Shown: piece after piece, positions 12,232-24,670 of the stretch
Numbering within the stretch: position 1 is the stretch's first letter
How the letters are laid out: the number at the start of each line of letters is the position of its first letter
NCBI GenBank assembly: GCA_947650365.1
Contig: OX393553.1
Coordinates: 64,821,596 to 64,885,595, forward strand
Source: Chamaelirium japonicum
Taxonomy: Eukaryota > Streptophyta > Magnoliopsida > Liliales > Melanthiaceae
Direction of reading: 5' to 3'
Length of the DNA stretch: 64,000 nucleotides
Position numbers and translations under genes: made by a program
Notes under the pieces: generated by a model
The model's database searches: none
What the model was told of the DNA's origin: nothing
Seen by the model: the letters and a program-made list of their open reading frames with translations, nothing else

Positions 12232-12454
12232 ATGTGTTTAATAATTTTAAAGAGAAAGATGGGAAATTCAAGGCGAGCTTCGGTGGCGACGCGAAGGGTC
12301 TGTTGAGCCTTTATGAGGCAGCATATCTCGGCACACCGGGAGAAGACATATTGGATGAGGCCGTCGATTTTGCGAGAAGCCACCTAAAATACATGATGGC
12401 AGGCCATAAACTTGAACCAACAATGTTGGGTCTGGTCTCACGAGCACTGGAGAC
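12232..12454 (+). CDS. TPS copy 1 exon 3, 5' part
   Basis: Begins after tttgcag and completes the split codon to give [13 protein letters not shown]. It continues to ...[10 protein letters not shown], where the copia LTR starts (TGTTGG at 12455). In TPS copy 2 the exon continues for another 155 bp or so. Confidence 0.88.
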
Positions 12455-13585
12455 TGTTGGATGTGTGTGTTGTAAAACCACACAACACAAAAGAATGGGT
12501 TTTAGTCCCATATCGGTTAGGGGAGAAATCCCCTACCAATATATAAGGATTTGCCCACTTCCCCCCAATAGTCATCACACTAGAGGAAGGGCTCCACTAG
12601 CTCACGCGCGCGCGTGCGTGCCGAGCCGAGCCGGGCCGGGCTTGGGCATGGGCGGCGCGTGTGTGCGCGCCCACGGACCCGGACACGATAGCACCTCCGA
12701 AATGGGCTGGTCCGCACCTGCCCTATTTTTGTTTTTTGCTTTTAAGTCCTCCACCATTTATGATATTCCTTTTTGGCTACTAGCCGTTTTGCATGCGATC
12801 CGTTGCTGCATGCGAGCCGTTACGAGACTGCTCTCTGCGAGCTGTAACGTGCAAGGTTAATGGGCTTAATCGCAGCCCATTAACCGCTCCCCTCTTTCAG
12901 CCTCCCATTAACAGCCCGAGGCCTATATAAGGCCCGGTGCAGCCATGGGATGGAGACACTCCAAAAATCGGAATTCCTCCCTGCTTACTGCCTCTCTCTC
13001 TCCCATTCTCTCGTGCCGTGTTGCTGTGGTGCTGCCCCTTTGCTCCGAAGAGACTCCCTCTCTCGGACCAAAGCCTTGCTACGGTGCTGCCTCCCGGCCT
13101 CGAGAAGATCGTCATCGAGTCGCTGGGTTCCTGAAAGTCTACGAGGTTCGCAAAACCTTCTTGGAGTCGTGCCGACGAGAAGGAGGTCGCCTGACCGGGG
13201 TCGCCGTATCTCCGAGAACAATTGCCACGAGACCCGCACGAGGGGGGCAATAAGATTCTTGGGACAGTGCCTAGCACGCTTCGACCACAGGCCAGAGTTT
13301 CTAACTCTTCTTTTGTCCTAACATTAGATCTAAAATAATCGACTTGCATCTAATAGAGAAATCTAAATAATTAGATATATTTTAGATAGATTGTATCTCC
13401 CTTTTAGAAAAGTTCGGCAAGGTGAATGACGGTTCCATAGAACCCGCTCTGCCTTGGCAAACAATTTCTAAAAGAAATTTGTGCCTTGTCCTTGTTTGCG
13501 AAAATAACATTTGCTAATAAATTTTAATATTAATAATTTGATTAAATCCTAAATTTGCTAGTTTAGAACGATTAGATTTCCAACA
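12455..13585 (+). repeat. LTR 1 of the copia array
   Basis: Starts TGTTGG at 12455; CCAACA at 13580-13585 would give a perfect 6-bp terminal inverted repeat. However, the primer-binding-site-like tggtatttgagc is at 13821, so the LTR could extend to about 13818. Because every LTR in the array is followed by the same internal sequence, the end cannot be fixed by comparison. A tatataagg TATA-like string occurs at about 12924-12932. Confidence 0.7.
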
Positions 13586-13820
13586 ATCCAAGAATCTTAT
13601 TGTTATAATTTAATCGTTCATAAGTTATTTGCTCACTGATCATCTATTAGTCTTTATTTCGTGCTACCTATTAGTTGCTACTAGTTACAAAACTATTTTC
13701 TACAAAAGTAAATTAGAAGCATAGATTATAGAAAAGACTAAAAGTCGTCATTGAAAAATTCCACTGCCTACGGTGTCTAGAAAGGCTTGTCAAACCGGCA
13801 TTAAATTGCCCAAGGTAGCT

Positions 13821-13832
13821 TGGTATTTGAGC
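13821..13832 (+). promoter_or_regulatory. candidate primer-binding site, unit 1
   Basis: tggtatttgagc matches the initiator-Met primer-binding site TGGTATCAGAGC at 10 of 12 positions. The same sequence occurs in unit 2 at 19943-19954. Confidence 0.55.
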
Positions 13833-13935
13833 GAGCCTAGTGCTCCACCTCCTACCTGGAGCCCATCTGGCCGTTAGGATTTGGAAGTTTCATTTGGACT
13901 TCTAAAAGCCGAATCTATCTAGGTGTACTTTAAAA

Positions 13936-14805
13936 TTGACAAAAATTATTTTTCAATCCACAGATTTAAACTCCTTACTTTGGTCCGAAATGGCCTCACC
14001 AAACCGTGAAACCCTTAGTGCTAAACCCGAGAAGTTTGATGGGTCTAACTTCAAGAGGTGGCAAAACCAGATGCGATTCTGGCTAACCACACTTGGGTTA
14101 TTGTCAGCCATAGGTGAAACCGCACCAGGAGTATCCAACGGGTCTAGCCAAACTCGTCGCACCCGAGCCTCCACTTCTCAACCTGAAACTGAACCAACTT
14201 CTGGCATTCCCACTAGGACCCCAGAAGAAATCAACTACTATGGCCTTCATAGGATCCTAGGGGCCTTATCTGATAGACTATATGATATCTACTATACCAT
14301 TCAAAACCCTAAGGACCTATGGGATACCCTAGAGCGTAAGTATGGCCTAGATGATGCTGGAGTAAAACGCTTCAAAGCGTCTGACTTCAATAGCTTCAAA
14401 ATGGTTGACTCCAAACCCATGAATAATCAGATTCATGAGTTTGAGAACCTAGTCCAACATCTGAAGACTAATGGTTCCACCCTTGATGAAACCTTCCAAA
14501 TAGCCTGTCTTATAGATAAACTACCTGCTTCTTGGTCTGAGTTCTCTAAGCACCTAAGTCATACCCAAAATGACCTAACCCTAACTCAAGTTCTAAACTC
14601 TATTAGAATTGAGGAGCAACATAGGCTCAGGGAAAAGGGATCCTCTGAATCCAAACCCAAGGTCAACAACGTAGAGGATCAACCGTCTAAGCCATTCCAA
14701 AAACCTAGACATAAGTTCCAGAAGAAATCCTTCCATCCTAAGCATAAGCCATATACTAAGAATCCATACCATAGCAACCATAACCCAAACCATCCCAAGG
14801 ACTAA
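13936..14805 (+). CDS. copia gag (unit 1), ended by a nonsense mutation
   Basis: 289 residues. The ATG at 13990 (MASPNRE) is a more likely start than 13936, as it directly precedes the conserved KFDGSNFKRWQNQMRFWL block. The middle holds the gag helical region (LWDTLERKYGL, FKMVDSKPMNNQIHEFENLV) and a Lys/His/Pro-rich tail. The stop TAA at 14803 lies just before the zinc knuckle; unit 2 has CAA there and reads through into CYVCGRTNHMANQC, so this stop is a C-to-T lesion and not the natural end of gag. Confidence 0.88.
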   Translation: MTKIIFQSTDLNSLLWSEMASPNRETLSAKPEKFDGSNFKRWQNQMRFWLTTLGLLSAIGETAPGVSNGSSQTRRTRASTSQPETEPTSGIPTRTPEEINYYGLHRILGALSDRLYDIYYTIQNPKDLWDTLERKYGLDDAGVKRFKASDFNSFKMVDSKPMNNQIHEFENLVQHLKTNGSTLDETFQIACLIDKLPASWSEFSKHLSHTQNDLTLTQVLNSIRIEEQHRLREKGSSESKPKVNNVEDQPSKPFQKPRHKFQKKSFHPKHKPYTKNPYHSNHNPNHPKD

Positions 14806-15462
14806 AAGAAGGAAGGAGTGCGTTGCTGCTACGTCTGCGGTCGGACCAATCACATGGCCAACCAATGCTTCTACAAGAAGACAGCACCACCTCCAAATCC
14901 AAGAAGGAATGGTCAAATGCCACCCAGCTCCCAAGTCAACATGGTGACCTCTGGAGCTGGCTCTTCTGGGACTGCTTTCAGGTCTGTTCTCTTCACCCGT
15001 GAAGTTAACATGACCTTTCAAGCATTTGATTGGTGGATTGACACAGGAGCTAACATTCATGTTTGCTCTGATCAATCTTTTTTTTCCACCTATCAGGTCT
15101 CAGGTGGAGGAGCTGTAAGCATGGGGAACAATGCTGAGGCTCGTGTGCTAGGGATAGGACGGATCGACCTGAAGCTGACGTCGAAGAAGACCCTAACCCT
15201 GTACGGAGTCCACCACGTTCCGGAGATTAGGAGGAACTTAATTAGTGGGTCCTTATTAGTCCAACAGGGCTATAAGCTTGTATTTGAGTCCAATAAAGTT
15301 GTAATAACTAAATGAATGAATTTTATTAGAAAAGGATTTCTTTGTGATGGCTTATTTAAATTAAATGTCTTTAATCCTTCTTCTACAATTCTGAATATTG
15401 AGTCTTCGGTCACTTGGCACTAAAGACTAGGTCATGTAAATTATAATTCTATTAAGAAACTC
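14806..15462 (+). pseudogene. copia zinc knuckle and protease (unit 1, stop-interrupted)
   Basis: Same frame as gag. Zinc knuckle CYVCGRTNHMANQC (complete CCHC), then the protease active-site motif WWIDTGANIH and the following flap region up to a TGA at 15313. A TAA follows at 15421, where unit 2 has CAA in WHQRLGH, the start of the integrase zinc finger. Confidence 0.85.
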
Positions 15463-17991
15463 ATGACCCTAAACATCATTCCCAAATCCGATACTAGGAA
15501 TCTCGATAAGTGCGAGATATGCGTAGAAGCGAAACAACCTAAGAAATCTTTTAAAACCATCGATCGAGACTCCCATATTCTTGAATTAATTCACAGCGAT
15601 GTCTGTGATTCTGGGAGAACCTCGAGAGGTGGCAATAGATATTTTGTAACGTTCATAGATGACGCTTCAAAATATTGCCACCTATACCTTATTAAAACTA
15701 AGGATGAAGTACTCAGTAAATTTAAAATTTACAGAGCTCTGGTTGAAAACCAATTAGACGAAACCATTAAGATCCTTAGGTCAGACCGAGGAGGGGAGTA
15801 CACCTCAAATGAGTTAAGTGAGTACTGTGATGACTATGGAATACTCCATGAAGTCACATCTCCTTACACTCCCCAATCCAACGGTGTAGCGGAAAGGAAA
15901 AATAGAACCCTAATGAACATGGTCAATTCCATGTTACTAAGCTCTGGAGAGCTAGAGAACTTATGGGGGGAAGCCCTAATGACGGCTTGTTTTATCCTTA
16001 ACCATATTCCTTTTAAACACAATGACTTAACCCCATACAAAGTATGGAAACATAGAAAACCAAACTTAGAATATTTAAAAGTGTGGGGGTGCCTAGCTAA
16101 GGTAAAAATCCCCGATAACAAAAGAAAGAAGATAGGACCTAAGACTGTAGATGCCATCTTTATTGGCTACGCTTCAGAAAGTAACGCTAATCGTTTTTTA
16201 GTGTTTAACTCTGAAATAAGCGAAATAGCCAATAATACAATAATCGAAGCAAGAGATGCCTCATACTTCGAAAACATCTTTCCTTATAAAACTAGGATTA
16301 ATACTAATAACCAGGCCTCCAGTTCTAATCTGGTGACTCAGATCGAACCTGAAGTCCAATTAGAACCTGAAGACCAGATTGAACCGGTAATCCAAATCGA
16401 ACCTAAGAGGAGTAAACGTGCCCGTGTAGAGAAAGTCTTTGATGACTTCTATGCACTTATGGTGGAGAACTCTCCCTCCACCTATACAGATGCAATGAAG
16501 TCCATAGACTCACCTTTTTGGAAAGAAGCCATAGATAACGAAATCCAATCCATACTTCAAAACCATACCTGGGAAATCACCAATTTACCTCCTGGTTGTA
16601 AAACCATAGGATGTAAATGGGTGTTTAAGAAAAAGCTTAGACCCGACGGTACCATAGATAAATTTAAGGCACGACTTGTAGCCAAGGGCTTTACCCAAAA
16701 ACCCGGGGTAGACTACTTTGATGTCTACTCACCTGTCGCTAGGATAACCACGATTAGGATCCTCATCGCCTTAGCTTCATTTTATAAGCTAGTCATACAT
16801 CAAATGGATGTCAAGACTGCTTTCTTGAATGGCGACCTTAATGAGGAAATTTACATGGACCAACCCGAGGGATTTATAGTACCTGGACAAGAGGGAAAGG
16901 TGTGTAAATTAATTCGATCCCTCTATGGACTTAAACAAGCCCCAAAACAATGGCACATGAAATTCGATGAAGTTATCTTATCCTATGGATTTGATATCAA
17001 CACAACGGATGAATGTGTATACCATAAAGTAGATGGTAATAATGTTGTCATCTTATGTTTGTATGTTGACGATATTCTGATATTCGTTTCAAACATACAA
17101 ATCATAAATGATATCAAACACTTTTTGTCCCAAAACTTCGACATGAAAGATCTAGGACAAGCCGACGTTATTTTGAACACTAAGATCATTAGGAAGAACA
17201 ATGGTTTAGTGTTATCCCAATCCCACTATGTCGAGAAAATTCTTAGGAAATTTTACGACCCCGATTGTCAACCGGTATCCACACCATATGATCCAAATAC
17301 CCATCTGACAAAGAATACTGGACTTCCTAGACTACAGAGCGAGTATGCTCAAATCATAGGATCGCTAGGTTTTCTAGCAAACTATACTCGACCCGATATC
17401 ACTTACGCGGTAAATAGACTTAGTCGTTATACGTCTAACCCAAATTTGTCCCATTGGAATGCGTTAGAAAGAGTTTTTAGATACCTTAAGGGAACCATAT
17501 CATACGATCCAACTGTATTAGAGGGATACTCTGATGCTAACTGGATTAGTGACTCAATAGATATTAAGTCCACAACCGGATATGTATTCCTACTAAGAGG
17601 TGGAGCCATATCTTGGAAATCCACCAAACAAACTGTTATAGCTAGGAGTACCATGGAATCAGAAATGATAGCGCTAGATACCACTAGCACAGAAGCAAAA
17701 TGGCTTCGAGATCTTCTATATGAGATCCCATTGATAGAAAAGCCTTTATCGGCTATATCTATCAATTGTGATTGTCGATCAGCTATTGATAAATGTAATC
17801 AAGAAAATGCTGACGTGAAAATAAATCGACATCTGAAAGTGAGACATAGATCTCTCAGATATAAGATGAAAAATCAAATAATTGCCCTAGACTTTGTTAG
17901 ATCCGAAAAGAATTTGGCGGATCATCTAACTAAGGGCCTATCTAGGACAGTGGTCTTAGAATCGTCGAGGGGGATGGGATTAAGCCCATAA
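15463..17991 (+). CDS. copia integrase, reverse transcriptase and RNase H (unit 1)
   Basis: An 842-residue open frame in phase with gag. The start is only the first Met after the last stop. Order: integrase zinc finger remainder (CEICVEAKQ), catalytic core ([40 protein letters not shown]), linker, RT ([41 protein letters not shown] with the YVDD catalytic box), and RNase H ([19 protein letters not shown] block, ending GMGLSP). Relative to unit 2 it lacks 18-21 bp in frame around 17505 (in the segment before LEGYSDANW). This is the better-preserved pol of the array. Confidence 0.92.
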   Translation: MTLNIIPKSDTRNLDKCEICVEAKQPKKSFKTIDRDSHILELIHSDVCDSGRTSRGGNRYFVTFIDDASKYCHLYLIKTKDEVLSKFKIYRALVENQLDETIKILRSDRGGEYTSNELSEYCDDYGILHEVTSPYTPQSNGVAERKNRTLMNMVNSMLLSSGELENLWGEALMTACFILNHIPFKHNDLTPYKVWKHRKPNLEYLKVWGCLAKVKIPDNKRKKIGPKTVDAIFIGYASESNANRFLVFNSEISEIANNTIIEARDASYFENIFPYKTRINTNNQASSSNLVTQIEPEVQLEPEDQIEPVIQIEPKRSKRARVEKVFDDFYALMVENSPSTYTDAMKSIDSPFWKEAIDNEIQSILQNHTWEITNLPPGCKTIGCKWVFKKKLRPDGTIDKFKARLVAKGFTQKPGVDYFDVYSPVARITTIRILIALASFYKLVIHQMDVKTAFLNGDLNEEIYMDQPEGFIVPGQEGKVCKLIRSLYGLKQAPKQWHMKFDEVILSYGFDINTTDECVYHKVDGNNVVILCLYVDDILIFVSNIQIINDIKHFLSQNFDMKDLGQADVILNTKIIRKNNGLVLSQSHYVEKILRKFYDPDCQPVSTPYDPNTHLTKNTGLPRLQSEYAQIIGSLGFLANYTRPDITYAVNRLSRYTSNPNLSHWNALERVFRYLKGTISYDPTVLEGYSDANWISDSIDIKSTTGYVFLLRGGAISWKSTKQTVIARSTMESEMIALDTTSTEAKWLRDLLYEIPLIEKPLSAISINCDCRSAIDKCNQENADVKINRHLKVRHRSLRYKMKNQIIALDFVRSEKNLADHLTKGLSRTVVLESSRGMGLSP

Positions 17992-18549
17992 GAAAAATCA
18001 CTGCAGTGGGAACCCAACCTCACGGAGGTTCAATGGGTAGAAACAAACTGTAGTAGTGATTGAAAATAAGGAGCACTGAATAATGCTCCCGTCCCTATGA
18101 CGTCAGTGCTTATTAAAAGCAAGGGGTAGGATGAGTGTAAAACTCTTAATAAGTCCAAGACCTATGAGGTGGGGTGTCGCCTTGCTCACACCCCTATTAG
18201 GACTTACCTATATGTATGTCGTTGTGAGGCCGCAACTCTGGGACCAGGGCTGCTCCCTAGAAACATACAAGACAAGATATCTGCGCAAGGCCATTAATAG
18301 CGCAACCCGCTTAGAACCATCGAAAACTGTACTACGTGTACTACTTGTAGAAACCCGATAAATGAGGCTGGTTCAAGGCGTAGTCCACCAAGTCCTCACG
18401 GATGTATACAACTGTACTAAGTGGAGGTTCAAACCGGAAGGTACCTACACCTACTGCGTAGTATAAGGAATCCAGCAAAGTCCTTTTACTTTACATTTTG
18501 AATTTTTTAATTATTTAATATTTAGTGGTTTTAAACACATGTGGGGGAT

Positions 18550-19707
18550 TGTTGGATGTGTGTGTTGTAAAACCACACAACACAAAAGAATGGGTTTTAG
18601 TCCCATATCGGTTAGGGGAGAAATCCCCTACCAATATATAAGGATTTGCCCACTTCCCCCCAATAGTCATCACACTAGAGGAAGGGCTCCACTAGCTCAC
18701 ACACGCGCGCACGTGCGTGCCGTGCCGAACCGAGCCGGGCCGGGCTTGGGCTTGGGCATGGGCATGGGCATGGGCGGTGCGTGTGTGCGCGACCACGGAC
18801 CCGGACACGATAGCACCTCCGAAATGGGCTGGTCCGCACCTGCCCTATTTTTGTTTTTTGCTTTTAAGTCCTCCACCATTTATGATATTCCTTTTTGGCT
18901 ACTAGCCGTTTTGCATTCGACTCGTTGCTGCATGCGAGCCGTTACGAGACTGCTCTCTGCGAGCTGTAACATGCAAGGTTAATGGGCTTAATCGCAGCCC
19001 ATTAACAGCTCCCCTCTTTCAGCCTCCCATTAACAGCCCGAGGCCTATATAAGGCCCGGTGCAGCCATGGGATGGAGACACTCCGAAAATCGGAATTCCT
19101 CCCTGCTTACTGCCTCTCTCTCTCCCATTCTCTCGTGCCGTGTTGCTGTGGTGCTGCCCCTATGCTCCGAAGAGACTCCCTCTCTCGGACCAAAGCCTTG
19201 CTGCGGTGCTGCCTCCCGGCCTCGAAAAGATCGTCATCGAGTCGCTGGGTTCCTGAAAGTCTACGAGGTTCGCAAAACCTTCTTGGAGTCGTGCCGACGA
19301 GAAGGAGGTCGCCTGACCGGGGTCGCCGTATCTCCGAGAACAATTGCCACGAGACCCGCACGAGGGGGGCAATAAGATTCTTGGGACAGTGCCTAGCACG
19401 CTTCGACCACAGGCCAGAGTTTCTAACTCTTCTTTTGTCCTAACATTAGATCTAAAATAATCGACTTGCATCTAATAGAGAAATCTAAATAATTAGATAT
19501 ATTTTAGATAGATTGTATCTCCCTTTTAGAAAAGTTCGGCAAGGTGAATGACGGTTCCATAGAACCCGCTCTGCCTTGGCAAACAATTTCTAAAAGAAAT
19601 TTGTGCCTTGTCCTTGTTTGCGAAAATAACATTTGCTAATAAATTTTAATATTAATAATTTGATTAAATCCTAAATTTGCTAGTTTAGAACGATTAGATT
19701 TCCAACA
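18550..19707 (+). repeat. LTR 2 of the copia array
   Basis: Starts TGTTGG right after the polypurine tract of unit 1; the candidate end is CCAACA at 19702-19707. Longer than LTR 1 mainly through expansion of a gggcatgggcatgggcatgg tract near 18755-18778. A candidate primer-binding site follows at 19943. Confidence 0.7.
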
Positions 19708-20057
19708 ATCCAAGAATCTTATTGTTATAATTTAATCATTCATAAGTTATTTGCTCACTGATCATCTATTAGTCTTTATTTCGTGCTACCTATTAGTTGC
19801 TACTAGTTACAAAACTATTTTCTACAAAAGTAAATTAGAAGCATAGATTATAGAAAAGACTAAAAGTCGTCATTGAAAAATTCCACTGCCTACGGTATCT
19901 AGAAAGGCTTGTCAAACCGGCATTAAATTGCCCAAGGTAGCTTGGTATTTGAGCGAGCCTAGTGCTCCACCTCCTACCTGGAGCCCATCTGGCCGTTAGG
20001 ATTTGGAAGTTTCATTTGGACTTCTAAAAGTCGAATCTATCTAGGTGTACTTTAAAA

Positions 20058-21820
20058 TTGACAAAAATTATTTTTCAATCCACAGATTTAAACTCTTTAC
20101 TTTGGTCCGAAATGGCCTCACCAAACCGTGAAACCCTTAGTGCTAAACCCGAGAAGTTTGATGGGTCTAACTTCAAGAGGTGGCAAAACCAGATGCGATT
20201 CTGGCTAACCACACTTGGGTTATTGTCAGCCATAGGTGAAACCGCACCAGGAGTATCCAACGGGTCTAGCCAAACTCGTCGCACCCGAGCCTCCACTTCT
20301 CAACCTGAAACTGAACCAACTTCTGGCATTCCCACTAGGACCCCAGAATAAATCAACTACCATGGCCTTTATAGGATCCTAGGGGCCTTATCTGATAGAC
20401 TATATGATATCTACTATACCATTCAAAACCCTAAGGACCTATGGGATACCCTAGAGCGTAAGTATGGCCTAGATGATGCTGGAGTAAAACGCTTCAAAGC
20501 GTCTGACTTCAACAGCTTCAAAATGGTTGACTCCAAACCCATGAATGATCAGATTCATGAGTTTGAGAACCTAGTCCAATATCTGAAGACTAATGGTTCC
20601 ACCCTTGATGAAACCTTCCAAATAGCCTATCTTATAGATAAACTACCTGCTTCTTGGTCTGAGTTCTCTAAGCACCTAAGTCATACCCAAGGTGACCTAA
20701 CCCTAACTCAAGTTCTAAACTCTATTAGAATTGAGGAGCAACATAGGCTCAAGGAAAAGGGATCCTCTGAATCCAAACCCAAGGTCAACAACGTAGAGGG
20801 TCAACCGTCTAAGCCATTCCAAAAACCTAGACATAAGTTCCAGAAGAAACCCTTCCACCCTAAGCCTAAGCCATATACCAAGAAGCCATACCATAGCAAC
20901 CATAACCCAAACCATCCCAAGGACCAAAAGAAGGAAGGAGTGCGTTGCTACTACGTCTGCGGTCGGACCAATCACATGGCCAACCAATGCTTCTACAAGA
21001 AGACAGCACCACCTCTAAATCCAAGAAGGAATGGTCAAATGCCACCCGGCTCCCAAGTCAACATGGTGACCTCTGGAGCTGGCTCTTCTGGGACTGCTTT
21101 CAGGTCTGTTCTCTTCACCCCTGAAGTTAACAAGACCTTTCAAGCATTTGATTAGTGGATTGACACAGGAGCTAACATTCATGTTTGCTCTGATCAATCT
21201 TTGTTTTCCACCTATCAGGTCTCAGGTGGAGGAGCTGTAAGCATGGGGAACAATGCTGAGGCTCGTGTGCTAGGGATAGGACGGATCGACCTGAAGCTGA
21301 CGTCGGAGAAGACCCTAACCCTGCGCGGAGTCCACCACGTTCCGGAGATTAGGAGGAACTTAATTAGTGGGTCCTTATTAGTCCAACAGGGCTATAAGCT
21401 TGTATTTGAGTCCAATAAAGTTGTAATAACTAAAGGAATGAATTTTATTGGAAAAGGATTTCTTTGTGATGGCTTATTTAAATTAAATGTCTTTAATCCT
21501 TCGTCTACAATTCTGAATGTTGAGTCTTCGGTCACTTGGCACCAAAGACTAGGTCATGTAAATTATAATTCTATTAAGAAACTCATGACCCTAAACATCA
21601 TTCCCAAATCCGATACTAGGAATCTCGATAAGTGCGAGATATGCGTAGAAGCGAAACAACCTAAGAAATCTTTTAAAACCATCGATCGAGACTCCCATAT
21701 TCTTGAATTAATTCACAGCGATGTCTGTGATTCTGGAAGAACCTCGAGAGGTGGCAATAGATATTTTGTAACGTTCATAGATGACGCTTCAAAATATTGC
21801 CACCTATACCTTATTAAAAC
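20058..21820 (+). pseudogene. copia gag, protease and integrase N-part (unit 2)
   Basis: One frame with two stops: TAA at 20349 (GAA in unit 1) and TAG at 21153 (TGG in WWIDTG of the protease active site). The zinc knuckle CYVCGRTNHMANQC and the gag-to-zinc-knuckle junction are intact here. The integrase starts with WHQRLGH and runs to the hAT insertion at 21821. Confidence 0.88.
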
Positions 21821-22351
21821 TAGGGGTGGCAATGGGTCGGGTCGGGTCGGGTTCGGGTCGGGTTGAGACATATGTATAAGGGCAAAACACCCAACCCGAA
21901 CCCGACCCGTTTAATAAACGGGTCAAAAACTTAAACCCAAACCCGACCCGCCTAATAAACGGGTTGACCCGACCCGACCCGTTTAACCCGTTTACTAAAC
22001 GGGTCGGGTCGTGTCGGGTCGGGTTGGCTCGGGTTGGGTCAACAGAACCCATGTAAACCTGTCGGGTTGGGTAAAGACCAGTCGGATTGGGCCGGGTTTG
22101 ATCGGGTTGGGTCGGGTTGGCTCGGGTTGGTTCGGGTTGGGTCGGGTCGGGTTGACACGACCCATTTGTTAAACGGGTCAAGTCGGGTCAATCGGGTTAT
22201 AAGTACAAACCCGAACCCGACCCATTAAATAAACGGGTCAATCGGGTCGACCCGTTTATGACCCGAACCCGTTTAGGCCAAACCCAAACCCGCTAACTTC
22301 GGGTCGGGTTCGGGTCGGGTTGGCGGGTCGGGTCAAGAATTGCCACCCCTA
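21821..22351 (+). mobile_element. hAT-type non-autonomous element (GGGTCGGGT-rich) in copia integrase
   Basis: 531 bp. Termini TAGGGGTGGCAAT at 21821 and ATTGCCACCCCTA ending at 22351 form an inverted repeat, and the 8-bp direct repeat ATTAAAAC flanks it (21813-21820 and 22352-22359). Unit 1 shows the uninterrupted target (ttattaaaactaagg). An 8-bp duplication with TAGGGGTGGCAA-type ends is characteristic of the hAT superfamily. The interior is arrays of gggtcgggt/cccgacccg with aaacgggt spacers and has no transposase. A second copy is at 38437-38951. Confidence 0.92.
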
Positions 22352-22359
22352 ATTAAAAC

Positions 22360-24670
22360 TAAGGATGAAGTACTCAGTAAATTTAAAATTTACAGAGCTC
22401 TGGTTGAAAACCAATTAGACGAAACCATTAAGATCCTTAGGTCAGATCGAGGAGGGGCGTACACCTCAAATGAGTTAAGTGAGTACTGTGATGACTATAG
22501 AATACTCCATGAAGTCACAGCTCCTTACACTCCCCAATCCAACGGTGTAGCGGAAAGGAAAAATAGAACCCTAATGAACATGGTCAATTCCATGTTACTA
22601 AGCTCTGGAGCGCCAGAGAACTTATGGGGGGAAGCCCTAATGACGGCTTGTTTTATCCTTAACCGTATTCCTTTTAAACACAATGACTTGACCCCATACG
22701 AAGTATAGAAACATAGAAAACCAAACTTAGAATATTTAAAAGTGTGGGGGTGCCTAGCTAAGGTAAAAATCCCCGATAACAAAAGAAAGAAGATAGGACC
22801 TAAGACTGTAGATGCCATCTTTATTGGCTACGCTTCAGAAAGTAACGCTAATCGTTTTTTAGTATTTAACTCTGAAATAAGCGAAATAGCCAATAATACA
22901 ATAATCGAAGCAAGAGATGCCGCATACTTCGAAAACATCTTTCCTTATAAGACTAGGATTAATACTAATAACCAGGCCTCCAGTTCTAATCAGGTGACTC
23001 AGATCGAACCTGAAGTCCAATTAGAACCTGAAGACCAGATTGAACCGGTAATCCAAACCGAACCTAGGAGGAGTAAACGTGCCCGTGTAGAGAAAGTCTT
23101 TGATGACTTCTATGCACTTATGGTGGAGAACTCTCCCTCCACCTATACAGATGCAATGAAGTCCATAGACTCACCTTTTTGGAAAGAAGCCATAGATAAC
23201 GAAATCCAATCCATACTTCAAAACCATACCTGGGAACTCACCAATTTACCTCCTGGTTGTAAAACCATAGGATGTAAATGGGTGTTTAAGAAAAAGCTTA
23301 GACCCGACGGTACCATAGATAAATTTAAGGCACGACTTGTAGCCAAGGGCTTTACCCAAAAACCCGGGGTAGACTACTTTGATGTCTACTCACCTGTCGC
23401 TAGGATAACCACGATTAGGATCCTCATCGCCTTAGCTTCAATTTATAAGCTAGTCATACATCAAATGGATGTCAAGACTGCTTTCTTGAATGGCGACCTT
23501 AATGAGGAAATTTACATGGACTAACCCGAGGGATTTACTGCACCTGGACAAGAGGGAAAGGTGTGTAAATTAATTTAATCCCTCTATGGACTTAAACAAG
23601 CCCCAAAACAATGGCACATGAAATTCGATGAAGTTATCTTATCCTATGGATTTGATATCAACACAACGGATGAATGTGTATACCATAAAGTAGATGGTAA
23701 TAATGTTGTCATCTTATGTTTGTATGTTGACGATATTCTGATATTCGGTTCAAACATACAAATCATAAATGATATCAAACACTTTTTGTCCCAAAACTTC
23801 GACATGAAAGATCTAGGACAAGCCGACGTTATTTTGAACACTAAGATCATTAGGAAGAATAATGGTTTAGTGTTATCCCAATCCCACTATGTCGAGAAAA
23901 ACCTTAGGAAATTTTACGACCCCGATTGCCAACCGGTATCCACACCATATGATCCAAATACCCATCTGACAAAGAATACTGGACTTCCTAGACTACAGAG
24001 CGAGTATGCTCAAATCATAGGATCGCTAGGTTTTCTAGCAAACTATACTCGACCCGATATCGCTTACGCGGTAAATAGATTTAGTCGTTATACGTCTAAC
24101 CCAAATTTGTCCCATTGGAATGCGTTAGAAAGAGTTTTTAGATACCTTAAGGGAACCATATCATACGGTCTCCACTATAGTGGATATCCAGCTGTATTAG
24201 AGGGATACTCTGATGCTAACTAGATTAGTAACTCAATAGATATTAAGTCCACAACCGGATATGTATTCCTACTAGGAGGTGGAGCCATATCTTGGAAATC
24301 CACCAAACAAACTGTTATAGCTAGGAGTACCATGGAATAAGAAATGATAGCGCTAGATACCACTAGCACAGAAGCAGAATGGCTTCGAGATCTTCTATAT
24401 GAGATCCCATTGATAGAAAAGCCTTTACCGGCTATATCTATCCATTGTGATTGTCGATCAGCTATTGATAAATATAATCAAGAAAATGCTGACGTGAAAA
24501 TAAATCGACATCTGAAAGTGAGACATAGATCTCTCAGATATAAGATGAAAAATCAAATAATTGCCCTAGACTTTGTTAGATCCGAAAAGAATTTGGCGGA
24601 TCATCTAACTAAGGGCCTATCTAGGACAGTGGTCTTAGAATCGTCGAGGGGGATGGGATTAAGCCCATAA
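22360..24670 (+). pseudogene. copia integrase C-part, RT and RNase H (unit 2)
   Basis: Continues the integrase after the hAT insertion. The frame carries stops at 22706 (TGG to TAG), 23522 (CAA to TAA), 23576 (CGA to TAA), 24221 (TGG to TAG) and 24338 (TCA to TAA). RT retains [11 protein letters not shown]. Near 24170 it keeps [13 protein letters not shown] sequence that is missing from unit 1. Confidence 0.88.

Larger units (their letters stand above)
11212..12454 (+). pseudogene. terpene synthase copy 1, 5' half only, truncated by copia insertion
   Basis: Three exons are visible: exon 1 (11212-11388), exon 2 (11881-12148) and the first part of exon 3 (12232-12454). Splice sites are canonical and phases agree (0, then 1). 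The translation carries the plant TPS N-terminal domain, including WGDYFI in exon 1, ALERLGVLYHFEEEIDGAL in exon 2, and [11 protein letters not shown] and [20 protein letters not shown] in exon 3. Compared with copy 2 the start is altered: the homologous ATG is lost and an ATG four codons downstream is used, and FHPSVW has become FPPSPW. The frame is broken at 12455 by the LTR of a copia element. Nothing matching the rest of exon 3 or exons 4-7, which carry the catalytic domain, follows the transposon array, so this is a dead fragment. Confidence 0.93.
12455..18549 (+). mobile_element. Ty1/copia element, first unit of a tandem array
   Basis: Starts TGTTGGATGTG at 12455 inside TPS exon 3 and runs to a polypurine tract (gtgggggat, 18541-18549) just before the next LTR at 18550. 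It contains gag, protease, integrase, RT and RNase H in one frame. Three in-frame stops (14803, 15313, 15421) break it; the sister unit has sense codons at all three. The right-hand LTR of this unit also serves as the left LTR of the next, so the array reads LTR-internal-LTR-internal. Confidence 0.93.

Noticed and set aside
21804..22228. Frames rich in Pro/Thr/Asp or Gly/Ser/Val within the copia integrase
   Set aside because: Translation of gggtcgggt repeats of the hAT-type element.
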